Source: JBBQKF01 sp038326615
GTDB lineage: Bacteria; Bacillota; Clostridia; Saccharofermentanales; UBA5734
NCBI GenBank assembly: GCA_038326615.1
Contig: JBBQKF010000008.1
Location: 1-60,189 of the forward strand
Direction of reading: 5' to 3'
DNA: 60,189 nt
Shown piece by piece: positions 53,332-60,189 of the stretch. The notes beneath the pieces are model-generated. The model was not told where the DNA came from and searched no databases. It was given only the letters and a program-made list of their open reading frames with translations. A program made the translations under genes and the position numbers. The number at the start of each line of letters is the position of its first letter. Within the stretch, counting starts at the first letter, position 1.

Positions 53332-53649
53332 TAAATAATCGCCTGTTTTTGCTAATTCAGGCACTCCTTTCGGTTATTAATTTCGATTTCGTTCATTATT
53401 TGTTTTAATTATTTATCTAATCTCTCGTTTTTTCTCCATTAATTTACTTGGTCAAAAACGTTCTTATATGAGGAGCTTATCTAATTTGCTCTATGAAAAA
53501 TTTTATCCCCAGTTTAATGTCAGCTATTAAAACTATGTCAATTGTCTTTTTTAATTTTGTAAACATCAATCTGTAAAAATTTATAATGTTTGCCAAGGAT
53601 TGTTATTCAAATTCATAATGCCTTTGCCTCCGCACTTAACAACTCTTCA
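53332..53649. other. Intergenic region between aspA and hydF
   Basis: About 315 AT-rich bases with no open gene or clear hairpin. On the hydF strand AAAGGA lies just before the GTG at 53364, which could be a remnant ribosome site or the leader for a longer HydF. Confidence 0.4.
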
Positions 53650-55050
53650 TTATTTGCCAGGAATCCCGGGTTTTGTTATCTCGCTTATCCGAAAAATCCT
53701 ATCAGTTTGTTCTGGAGATAAAATGTTTTCTCTTTCGACCATTTCGCGAATTGACACACCTTCTGCGCTTGCTTTTTTGGCAATTATTGCTGCATTGTCA
53801 TATCCAATATAGTGAATGAGGCCTGCAGCAAGAGCAGTGGATTTTTCAAGATTTTTAAGACAGTTTTCTTCGTTCATTTTAAGACCATTAATGCATTTTT
53901 CATCAAAAATCGTTACAGCAGATTTTAGTAAATCCAACGAATCAATAAGGCTTTCAGAAATAATTGGCAAAAACGCATTTAATTCGAGTTGCCCAAACGA
54001 AGCAGCTGTTGTTATTGCATTGTCATTTGCGATTACTTTTATTGCAACCTGGCATACCATCTCAGGTATAACAGGATTAACTTTGCCTGGCATAATTGTT
54101 GAACCTACCTGAGCATCTGGCAAAATAACTTCGCCTAATCCACCATGCGGTCCCGAGGAAAGCAATCTTAAATCATTGGAAATCTTTATGAGGTTTACGG
54201 CACAGGCTTTTAAAAGCCCCGAAACTTCAACGAATACATCAGCGTTTTGTGTTATATCCATAGGCGATTCGGCACGTGAAAGGCCAAAGCCTGTAAGGTT
54301 TTGAAGATTTTCAGTTATCAAATAAATATATTTAGGCAAAGCGTTAAGCCCCGTGCCTATTGCTGTTCCACCAATATTAATATGTCGAAGTCTTTCTTCA
54401 GCTTTGTAAATGCGCCACCTGTCACGGGCAATTGCCTGTGCATACGCGCCAAACCCTTGTCCAGCTCTCATTGGAAGTGCGTCCATTAGCTGAGTTCGTG
54501 CAAGTTTAGGAATTTGTCCAAACTCCGTTTCTTTTTTTTGAAGAGAATCCTGCAAATTCGCAAGTGCGTCGCTAAGCTCTCTGATAAGCTTTATTGCAGC
54601 AATTCTAACCGCTGTAGGAATTACATCATTCGTTGACTGAGACATATTTACATCGTTTAAAGGATGAACAATTGCATATTGGCCTTTTTCACCACCAAGA
54701 ATTTCAATCGCTCTGTTTGCAATACATTCGTTTACATTCATATTGGCAGATGTTCCGGCTCCCCCTTGAAGATTGCTCACGACAAAGTCTTCCTTGTCAA
54801 ACAATCCAGATAATGCTTCATCACACGCTTTAATAATAGAAACTGATTTTGTTTCATCCAAAATTCCAGCTCTAAAATTAGCATCGGCTGCAGCCTTTTT
54901 TACAAGAACAATTTCACGATAAATTTTCAAATTTACGTTGCCACAAGGAAGTGCAAAATTTTGAAGTGCTCTTGCAGTATTTATCCCATAATATCTGGCG
55001 TTATCTATTGTAATTTCGCCTAAAATGTCTTTTTCTTTTCGCATGCTCAT
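53650..55050 (-). CDS. aspA: Aspartate ammonia-lyase (fumarase/aspartase superfamily)
   Basis: 466 residues. Superfamily signatures are clear: GGAGTSANMNVNECIANRA, NDVNMSQSTNDVIPTA and the catalytic loop GSTIMPGKVNPVIPEM; the last form favours aspartase over class II fumarase. Homotetrameric cytosolic enzyme converting aspartate to fumarate and ammonia. In many anaerobes an aspA gene lies in hydrogenase-maturation clusters, and ammonia is a proposed source of the bridging amine of the H-cluster, so this copy may serve that rather than catabolism. ATG start has only a weak upstream AAG. Confidence 0.93.
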   Translation of the reverse strand: MSMRKEKDILGEITIDNARYYGINTARALQNFALPCGNVNLKIYREIVLVKKAAADANFRAGILDETKSVSIIKACDEALSGLFDKEDFVVSNLQGGAGTSANMNVNECIANRAIEILGGEKGQYAIVHPLNDVNMSQSTNDVIPTAVRIAAIKLIRELSDALANLQDSLQKKETEFGQIPKLARTQLMDALPMRAGQGFGAYAQAIARDRWRIYKAEERLRHINIGGTAIGTGLNALPKYIYLITENLQNLTGFGLSRAESPMDITQNADVFVEVSGLLKACAVNLIKISNDLRLLSSGPHGGLGEVILPDAQVGSTIMPGKVNPVIPEMVCQVAIKVIANDNAITTAASFGQLELNAFLPIISESLIDSLDLLKSAVTIFDEKCINGLKMNEENCLKNLEKSTALAAGLIHYIGYDNAAIIAKKASAEGVSIREMVERENILSPEQTDRIFRISEITKPGIPGK

Positions 55051-55153
55051 CTTATAATCGCGTTTACTTTTTGGGCTGAAAACGCTCTCCCTTCATTATT
55101 AAATATTAGTATTTCAAAGTGAATGTTTTAATCTTCGCACTTTGTTTATAAAT

Positions 55154-55408
55154 TTATTCAATTTCCTTTTTTGAGATGGAAGTTTTTACAGTCACATGAG
55201 GTATACTTCCAAGTTTTCCTGTGAGGCTATTAATTTCGTCAAGTTCGCCAGAAACAACTATTGATACAACAGCTATTTCCTCTTCATGAAATGGAAGACC
55301 CATTCTTCCGCGTATTATGCCTTTAAATCCTGAAAGCATGGCATTAAAGCTTTGCTGACATGAATCTGGTTCATCAAGTATTGCACTTATTACTGCAACT
55401 CTTTTCAC
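55154..55408 (-). CDS. TM1266-family iron-only hydrogenase system regulator (ACT-like)
   Basis: 84 residues: MKRVAVISAILDEPDSCQQS, GFKGIIRGRMGLPFHEE and VSIVVSGELDEINSLTGKLG fit the small TM1266 family, an ACT/NikR-C-like fold always found with HydEFG. Function is unproven; the family name 'putative regulator' comes from context. GTG start with AGGAGG. First gene of the maturation cluster, about 100 bases before aspA. Confidence 0.9.
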   Translation of the reverse strand: MKRVAVISAILDEPDSCQQSFNAMLSGFKGIIRGRMGLPFHEEEIAVVSIVVSGELDEINSLTGKLGSIPHVTVKTSISKKEIE

Positions 55409-55652
55409 GATTGTACTCCTCCTACTAAAACACTATCAATTTCTTGACAAATTATTTAAAACTACCACTATTTCTATTTTATAAATTCTCTACTTATCTA
55501 TTATGAGGTCTACCTTTTCGAGTTCTTCTTTCTCGGACTAATCTTACGTAAGTTTTATTTCTATGACTATGCTTGCCTTAGGTTTATTTTTTTTAAAAAA
55601 GCTTTAATGCTTTCTACAACTCATAACAATTTCAATCTCTTGAAATCTCAAA

Positions 55653-55679
55653 CAAAAAAGCCTTCCCGAAAGAAGACTT
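55653..55679 (-). terminator. Intrinsic terminator upstream of the hyd cluster
   Basis: On the minus strand AAGTCTTC pairs with GAAGGCTT (one mismatch) around a six-base loop and is followed by TTTTTTG. It would end transcription from the DUF4143 ATPase gene, insulating the hyd cluster; attenuation of the hyd leader is less likely but possible. Confidence 0.8.
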
Positions 55680-55919
55680 CACAAAAGCATAATAAATAAA
55701 CACTTTATTGAAGGCATCCTTCCAGATGAGAAACATCTTCTCTGTCAGGTAACTTTAATTTGATTAATTTTATGTAAAGTCATAAATGCAAGGATCTCCT
55801 CGTCACTAATGAATCTCTACACTGAGATTTTGACACATATCCTGTAAGATGTCAAGAGACCTGAAAATATCCTTGATATTTGTTACAAGAATTGTAAGAC
55901 TCACTACTGGCATCTTGAT
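55680..55919 (-). other. Unassigned region with a 35-codon ORF downstream of the ATPase relic
   Basis: On the minus strand an ATG at 55913, six bases after the ATPase stop, opens a 35-codon frame (ends 55806; contains NIKDIFRSLDILQDMCQNLS). A second short piece further on reads SDEEILAFMTLHKINQIK and, in another frame, LPDREDVSHLEGCLQ. These look like protein fragments, perhaps of a decayed transposase, but I could not assign a family. No ribosome binding site precedes the ATG. Confidence 0.3.
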
Positions 55920-57147
55920 CTATATTAATGTGCAAGAAATGAAACTATTTAAATTGTTTATGGGTATTACATCCTCACACATACAAATAATACCCCCACA
56001 TCCTTGAACAATCTGTGATTTTTCTAAAACGTCAAACTTTTTAATCCCGCGCCTATGGGGGTTTGCAGATTTTTTTATCTCCAAAGGATGAATTTGATTG
56101 TTGAGTTCTACAAAAACATCAATTTCATTAGCATTGGAATCTCTATAATATGAAAGATTAACTTTATCAGTTGAATAAGAATAATTTTTAAGCAACTGAG
56201 CAACGACAAAGTTTTCAAAATAATGGCCGCTTACAGCTCCGTTCATCAAGGTTTCTTTCGATAGCCACATTGACAAATGTGCACAAAGTCCTGTATCGCA
56301 AAAATATATCTTCGGTGTTTTAGTTAACCTATTAAGATGATTGTTTGCATAGGGCAGCAACAAATATATTATCCCTAATCCTTCCAATAACCTTATCCAT
56401 TGCTTTGCCGTAGGCTGTGATATTCCAGATGCTTCTGATATTGTCTTATAATTCAATTGTTCAGAAACAAGGGAAGCACAAGAAACAAGAAATTTTCTAA
56501 ATCGTACCGCATCTGTTATCCCACCAAGTTCTGCAACATCACGCATAAGATACGTTTCAATATATGAGTTGTAATATTCCTGTCGCATTTCAGTCTCGGC
56601 ATCTTGCACCTGTGGCATTCCGCCTCTCCAAATATGCTCATAAATGTCTTCAATATCACTTTTTTTTTGCTTTCATTTGTCTTATCTTTAGACAATTAAA
56701 AGAAAAATCAAGAGAATTATCAAACTCTATTCCATCTATTTCATTCTTTGATAAACTGAAAAGTTCTAAAATTCCTATTCTTCCTGCAAGTGATTCTCTG
56801 ACATTTTTCATCATCCCAAATTGTTGTGAACCAGTAAGCCAAAACAATCCCTTATCGTCGTTTTCATCGCAAATTATTTTAATCTGACCAAATAGCTCGG
56901 GAGCATACTGAACTTCATCAATTATTATAGGGGGTTTGTATGTTTGAAAAAACAAAATGGGGTCGGTTTTCGCAAGTTCTCTTGCCATTAAATTATCAAG
57001 CGTTACATAGGTTCGCTTTTGATTTTTAGAAAGCTCTTTTAGCATTGTGGTTTTCCCAACTTGCCTTGCACCAGTAATCAAAATGGCTTTAAAAAAGTTA
57101 TTCATATTCAAAAACTTACGCTCTAAATCTCTTTTGATATATTGCAT
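55920..57147 (-). pseudogene. AAA+ ATPase with DUF4143, frameshifted in a poly-A run
   Basis: The first 163 codons hold the ATPase: Walker A GARQVGKTT, Walker B-like PPIIIDEVQYAPEL and sensor FWLTGSQQF. The second part (from about 56660) is the DUF4143 nuclease-like C-terminus: YNSYIETYLMRDVAEL, SEASGISQPTAKQWIRLLEG, YFCDTGLCAHL and SANEIDVF-type DSNANEIDVFVELNN. Between them a run of nine A (minus strand, 56650-56658) shifts the frame: with eight A the reading continues KKSDIEDIYEHIWRGGMPQV without a stop. So it is a pseudogene by one base, a slippage-expressed gene, or a sequencing error. Confidence 0.88.
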
Positions 57148-57260
57148 ATACTCGCTCCTTTTATGATATTATAAACCTCACATTATATCATCATAAATTT
57201 TTGCTTTTTGTCAAGTTATTTGTTGTTACATAGTTGTATTCAACACCTTAGTAATAAAAA

Positions 57261-57395
57261 GTAAAAACTAACGTTACTCTTCCTACATGGCTTAAAGAAA
57301 TTGCAGAACAAAGCGGAATAAACTTTTCGAAAATTTTGGAATCTGCACTTATAGACTATCTGAATATAAAACATAATTCCAGCCTCCGAAGATAA
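57261..57395 (+). pseudogene. HicB-type antitoxin C-terminal fragment
   Basis: A 44-codon stretch following an in-frame stop reads VTLPTWLKEIAEQSGINFSK and continues ILESALIDYLNIK, the ribbon-helix-helix tail of HicB antitoxins. There is no start codon and no N-terminal HicB domain or HicA toxin, so it is a relic. The remaining ~300 bases between the ATPase relic and the BTAD gene hold nothing else I recognise. Confidence 0.55.
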
Positions 57396-57449
57396 ACAAT
57401 ACGATATTTGCAAAGAGCACGGGCTGAACCAAGTCCTTAAAATGATGTG

Positions 57450-58718
57450 CTATTTATGGACGGGACGGAGATCATCATGCCTTTCGAGGGGTGCCGGCTC
57501 TTGAGTTTTTATCACCGTTGTGAAAGTAAGGCTAATTCTGTACCTCTTAGAAAAGCTTGCATAAAGCTTATTTATTCTGTCGTTTACTTTGTTTGCATTT
57601 TCTGTATCAACATTTGGTATTATCATAAGAATTTGATTAATGCTATATCTGGTAAAACAATCAGAAGTTCTAAGGCAGTCAGAAACTGTGATTTTTAATT
57701 TTTCCATGATCGTTGTAATGTTTTGAATTGTAAGTTTGCCATGAATTGTAATTATCACAATGGCAATGCTTTGGTTGCTGCGTTTTGCGGTTCTATATTG
57801 AACGCGATAAATATTTTTTAGCACTTCATAGCTACAATAAAATCCGCCTTTTTTTTGTGCTGCTTCGTCTATCTCTGTTATTATCTGATTGATATTAATC
57901 TCAACTCCTTTATCGACATTTTGTATCTCATTGTAAAAATTGCTCAGTTTTTTTGATACAGTAATACCCAAATCTCGGTAAAATATTTTGACAACATATT
58001 CATAATGACTTATTGACTTATCAATCCTATTAGTTTCCGCAAGCGATTTTATATAGGCTATGTGAATATTTTCGTCATACTGCTCGAATTTTATTGCCTT
58101 CTCGCTCAAAGCAATTGCTTTGTCGTATAATTCATTATTTATGTATATTAATAGTAATTCGTTTACACATTCTATATAGATTCTTTTGTAATATGAACTG
58201 CGAACAACAACCCATTCCACCTCAGAAAAACCTGGTAAAAAGTCACCGCCATATAAATTGGTTGCTCTCTCCAGATAATAAATTCTGTTTTTTACATCAA
58301 GTTTTGAGGAATATAAAATTTTATAATTGTTTTCTAATTCTTCAACATCAACAACACAGGAAATTGAATTGTTGAAAGTATATGTGTTGCCTGTGAATAT
58401 AATAAGATCATCCAAAAAATGTGCTGGCAGAGCTTCTTTTAAAACTTTACGGCATCGCCAAACAAGATTTTTGAGAGCACCATGTGGATCATCCACCTCG
58501 TTGCCTTCACACTTTTCACCCCAAAGCATATCCGAGAATTGTTCAAATGAGGTTGAGATAAACCGGTTTGCAGCAATGTATTGAATTAGCATTATAACTT
58601 GTTTACTTCTTTTTGCGTTTAGTTCACAAGGTTCACCGTTTGCCTTAATGCTAAATCCGCCTAAAAAATTTAATTCTAATTCGCATACGCCCTGTGTAAT
58701 GTCAACTGTTGTCTGCAT
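57450..58718 (-). CDS. BTAD-domain transcriptional regulator with diverged GGDEF-like C-terminus
   Basis: About 422 residues. N-terminal winged helix of OmpR/SARP type (ELELNFLGGFSIKANGEPCE, KRSKQVIMLIQYIAANRF, HGALKNLVWRCRKVL), then the bacterial transcriptional activator domain (YLERATNLYGGDFLPGFSEVEW, ALSEKAIKFEQYDENIHIAY). The last ~150 residues resemble a GGDEF-like domain without the active-site motif (SIAIVIITIHGKLT, CLRTSDCFTRYSINQILMIIPN). Start chosen at ATG 58718, nine bases after GGAG; an upstream in-frame ATG at 58748 lacks a site. Upstream neighbours on the same strand are secreted proteins; target genes unknown. Confidence 0.88.
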   Translation of the reverse strand: MQTTVDITQGVCELELNFLGGFSIKANGEPCELNAKRSKQVIMLIQYIAANRFISTSFEQFSDMLWGEKCEGNEVDDPHGALKNLVWRCRKVLKEALPAHFLDDLIIFTGNTYTFNNSISCVVDVEELENNYKILYSSKLDVKNRIYYLERATNLYGGDFLPGFSEVEWVVVRSSYYKRIYIECVNELLLIYINNELYDKAIALSEKAIKFEQYDENIHIAYIKSLAETNRIDKSISHYEYVVKIFYRDLGITVSKKLSNFYNEIQNVDKGVEININQIITEIDEAAQKKGGFYCSYEVLKNIYRVQYRTAKRSNQSIAIVIITIHGKLTIQNITTIMEKLKITVSDCLRTSDCFTRYSINQILMIIPNVDTENANKVNDRINKLYASFSKRYRISLTFTTVIKTQEPAPLERHDDLRPVHK

Positions 58719-58867
58719 GAATGTGGACTCCTGTCGTTTTAACTTCATATATTTAAGTTACATATAACAGTAAAGTATTTGTGCTGTTATTGTATTATAT
58801 GTGAATTTGTGAGCTTAAAATTGAACGTCAGGGCTTTTTATTTGGTTTATATTTAAGTTTGGAAAGA

Positions 58868-58993
58868 TTATGGAGTCGAAGCTATATTAAGACCAATACT
58901 AATAGTTTGTGTCTTGACATATTGCGACGAGGTAGCGGTCAACATAGTCGAAACTATGAAAACAATCATTATTATAAGTATTAAATATTTCAT
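58868..58993 (-). CDS. Short secreted-type ORF similar to the start of the next upstream gene
   Basis: A 41-codon ORF with ATG 58993 preceded by GGAG at good spacing. It reads MKYLILIIMIVFIVSTMLTA followed by TSSQYVKTQTISIG, closely matching the N-terminus of the 59226 protein (MKKTLLLIMLSLFIVGTMAA, TMSQYVKTQSVTVN). Either a truncated duplicate or a very small exported protein. The rest of the 58719-59225 gap is AT-rich apart from the terminator. Confidence 0.6.
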   Translation of the reverse strand: MKYLILIIMIVFIVSTMLTATSSQYVKTQTISIGLNIASTP

Positions 58994-59128
58994 TTTAAAT
59001 TCTCCAATAAGTAAAATTACTACATTTATATTATAGAGCTAATAGTTTTAAATTGCAAAACAAAATTGTAAGTTTTCTATAAATATTTGTCGTTTGAAAA
59101 TTAAAAATGTTATTGCATTTTTAATTTG

Positions 59129-59181
59129 TTTGAATAAAACAACCTGCATAATGCATTAAATTATTTAATGAATCATGCAGG
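59129..59181 (-). terminator. Intrinsic terminator after the secreted-protein gene
   Basis: CCTGCAT pairs with ATGCAGG and CATTAAAT with ATTTAATG, separated by a small symmetric internal loop; on the minus strand the hairpin is followed by TTGTTTTATTC. It lies 45 bases after the stop at 59226. Confidence 0.85.
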
Positions 59182-59225
59182 CCTGTAAATTTTATCAAAT
59201 TAGACGAATAGTTAAATTGAAAATA

Positions 59226-60137
59226 TTATACTGAACCTATCGATTGATAAATTTTTCCGTTGATATTAACTGTAACTGCAACGAATAATGGGCTGTTGTT
59301 ATCTGTTACCCAAGTGCCATTCACATAATTCATAGTTGCATAATTTGGGTCAACTGTTGAGCCAAGTACCACACCATTAGCAATGCTATTGCTGAGTGTT
59401 GGTGAATCGCTTCCCCTTGAGTACTTAACTTCTGTTGCTGCGTCATTTAGATATCCACCCCATGTTTTGCTTTTGATTAATGGGTTGCCTGATTTTGTTA
59501 AAACATACTGTTTTTGACCATCAACTATTCTATAATACTCAATGGTAATATCTGAGTTTGCGTCGTCCAAATTAATAGGAGCAGGCATTTGGAAAGAAAT
59601 AGAAACTCTATTTGTACCATCTTTTAAAACACTAAAGTTTTGTAATGCAACAAAATCAGTTGTTTGTGTTGCTGTGAATGTGAGCTCCACTGTTGCTCCA
59701 AGGTAGCCTTGAAAGTTTGTATCATAAGCATCTTCGGATGTATTCCAAACAGCAGTTAACATAATAGTAGCTGTATCGGAAACTCCACCTTTAAGAGCTG
59801 CAACCACGCCGCCACTTACATATGGTGCGCCGTTTACATAAAAGGCCATACCATAAGGCACATCTTTAAGAGTTAAAACAAGTCTTACGAGCATTGCAGT
59901 TTCAGAAGAAACACCATTTTCTGAGTTGGAAAGATTAATTGTCCAAGTTTTCATTTCTCCAGGAGCCATCTTTAAACTAATTGATTGGCTTGCAGCTGTT
60001 GCAGCAGTAAAATTGAAAGTTTTAAACTGAGGATTAACGGTTACTGACTGAGTCTTAACATACTGTGACATGGTTCCTGCTGCCATTGTGCCAACGATGA
60101 AAAGCGACAGCATGATGAGTAATAATGTTTTTTTCAT
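59226..60137 (-). CDS. Secreted protein of unknown function, TasA/SipW-like signal
   Basis: 303 residues. Signal peptide MKKTLLLIMLSLFIVGTMAAG with TMSQYVK following, reminiscent of SipW-dependent signals of TasA/CalY-type proteins, though the family is not certain. The mature part is rich in Thr, Ser, Asn and beta-strand-like segments (ISLKMAPGEMKTWTINLSNS, ATVELTFTATQTTDF) and lacks Cys, suggesting an extracellular beta-sandwich. GAGG precedes the ATG. Upstream sequence is cut by the window edge. Function unknown; surface fibre or matrix protein is one guess. Confidence 0.75.
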   Translation of the reverse strand: MKKTLLLIMLSLFIVGTMAAGTMSQYVKTQSVTVNPQFKTFNFTAATAASQSISLKMAPGEMKTWTINLSNSENGVSSETAMLVRLVLTLKDVPYGMAFYVNGAPYVSGGVVAALKGGVSDTATIMLTAVWNTSEDAYDTNFQGYLGATVELTFTATQTTDFVALQNFSVLKDGTNRVSISFQMPAPINLDDANSDITIEYYRIVDGQKQYVLTKSGNPLIKSKTWGGYLNDAATEVKYSRGSDSPTLSNSIANGVVLGSTVDPNYATMNYVNGTWVTDNNSPLFVAVTVNINGKIYQSIGSV

Positions 60138-60189
60138 GATAATACCTCTTTCTTCTTTTTAATTATTTGTCTTTTAACCGACAAATTTA

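Noticed and set aside
55409..55919. Riboswitch or T-box leader for the hyd cluster
   Set aside because: A terminator hairpin is present, but no conserved T-box, SAM, glycine or FMN core elements were found; it is better explained as the end of the ATPase transcript.

Overview
The window reads as chromosomal DNA of a strictly anaerobic, low-GC Gram-positive bacterium, most likely a member of the Clostridia (Bacillota). Support: AT-rich sequence with strong AGGAGG-type ribosome binding sites and many GTG/TTG starts; YesM/YesN-type two-component genes, LacI and AraC regulators of sugar genes; sugar ABC importers without PTS genes; a complete [FeFe]-hydrogenase maturation set (hydE, hydF, hydG) with its usual companions; and an electron-transfer flavoprotein next to folate C1 enzymes. 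No rRNA, tRNA, CRISPR array or origin was seen.

Layout. 1-7.4 kb: a ribose/xylose-type ABC importer (ATPase plus two permeases, the last cut by the window edge) divergent from a YesN-type response regulator and a YesM-type sensor kinase. 7.6-16 kb: three uroporphyrinogen-decarboxylase-like (URO-D/MtaA superfamily) proteins and two AraC regulators around a graveyard of mobile elements (a TnpB remnant holding an ISKra4-type fragment, and a frameshifted serine resolvase). 16-18.2 kb: a BlaI/BlaR1-like module with a clear promoter/operator and an unknown membrane protein. 18.2-22.6 kb: an hsdR 3' remnant, a nested inverted-repeat element, and an aldo/keto reductase-alcohol dehydrogenase operon divergent from an AraC activator with a good candidate binding site.

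22.9-38.2 kb is the most coherent locus, a LacI-controlled glycan-utilisation region. One long minus-strand operon carries two permeases, a solute-binding lipoprotein, three paralogous GH32-like lipoproteins, a URO-D-like protein and a soluble GH32-like enzyme. Divergently lie the LacI regulator and two membrane-anchored surface proteins with repeated beta-sandwich domains. Three matching operators (core GTAAWCGTTATC) tie both arms together. My reading is capture and trimming of a fructan-like or other glycan at the surface, import by the ABC system, and intracellular cleavage.

38.3-43.1 kb: a heterodimeric ABC exporter and a RelB/RelE-type toxin-antitoxin pair. 43.6-47.4 kb: a methyl-THF:corrinoid methyltransferase-like protein, a short methylene-THF reductase-like protein, EtfB and EtfA, a candidate C1/electron-transfer module. 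47.9-55.4 kb: a PQ-loop membrane protein and the hydrogenase maturation cluster (TM1266-like regulator, aspA, hydF, hydE, hydG), in which HydF carries a large repetitive insertion inside its GTPase domain. 55.9-60.1 kb: a frameshifted DUF4143-type ATPase, a HicB fragment, a BTAD regulator and a secreted protein.

A window-wide oddity is the abundance of unrelated tandem repeats, nearly every one with a different unit (about 9, 10, 14, 15, 30, 32, 37, 39 and 53 bp), sitting mostly between genes, once in a ribosome-binding region and once inside a coding sequence. A separate dispersed ~150-bp inverted-repeat family has two full copies and one half copy.
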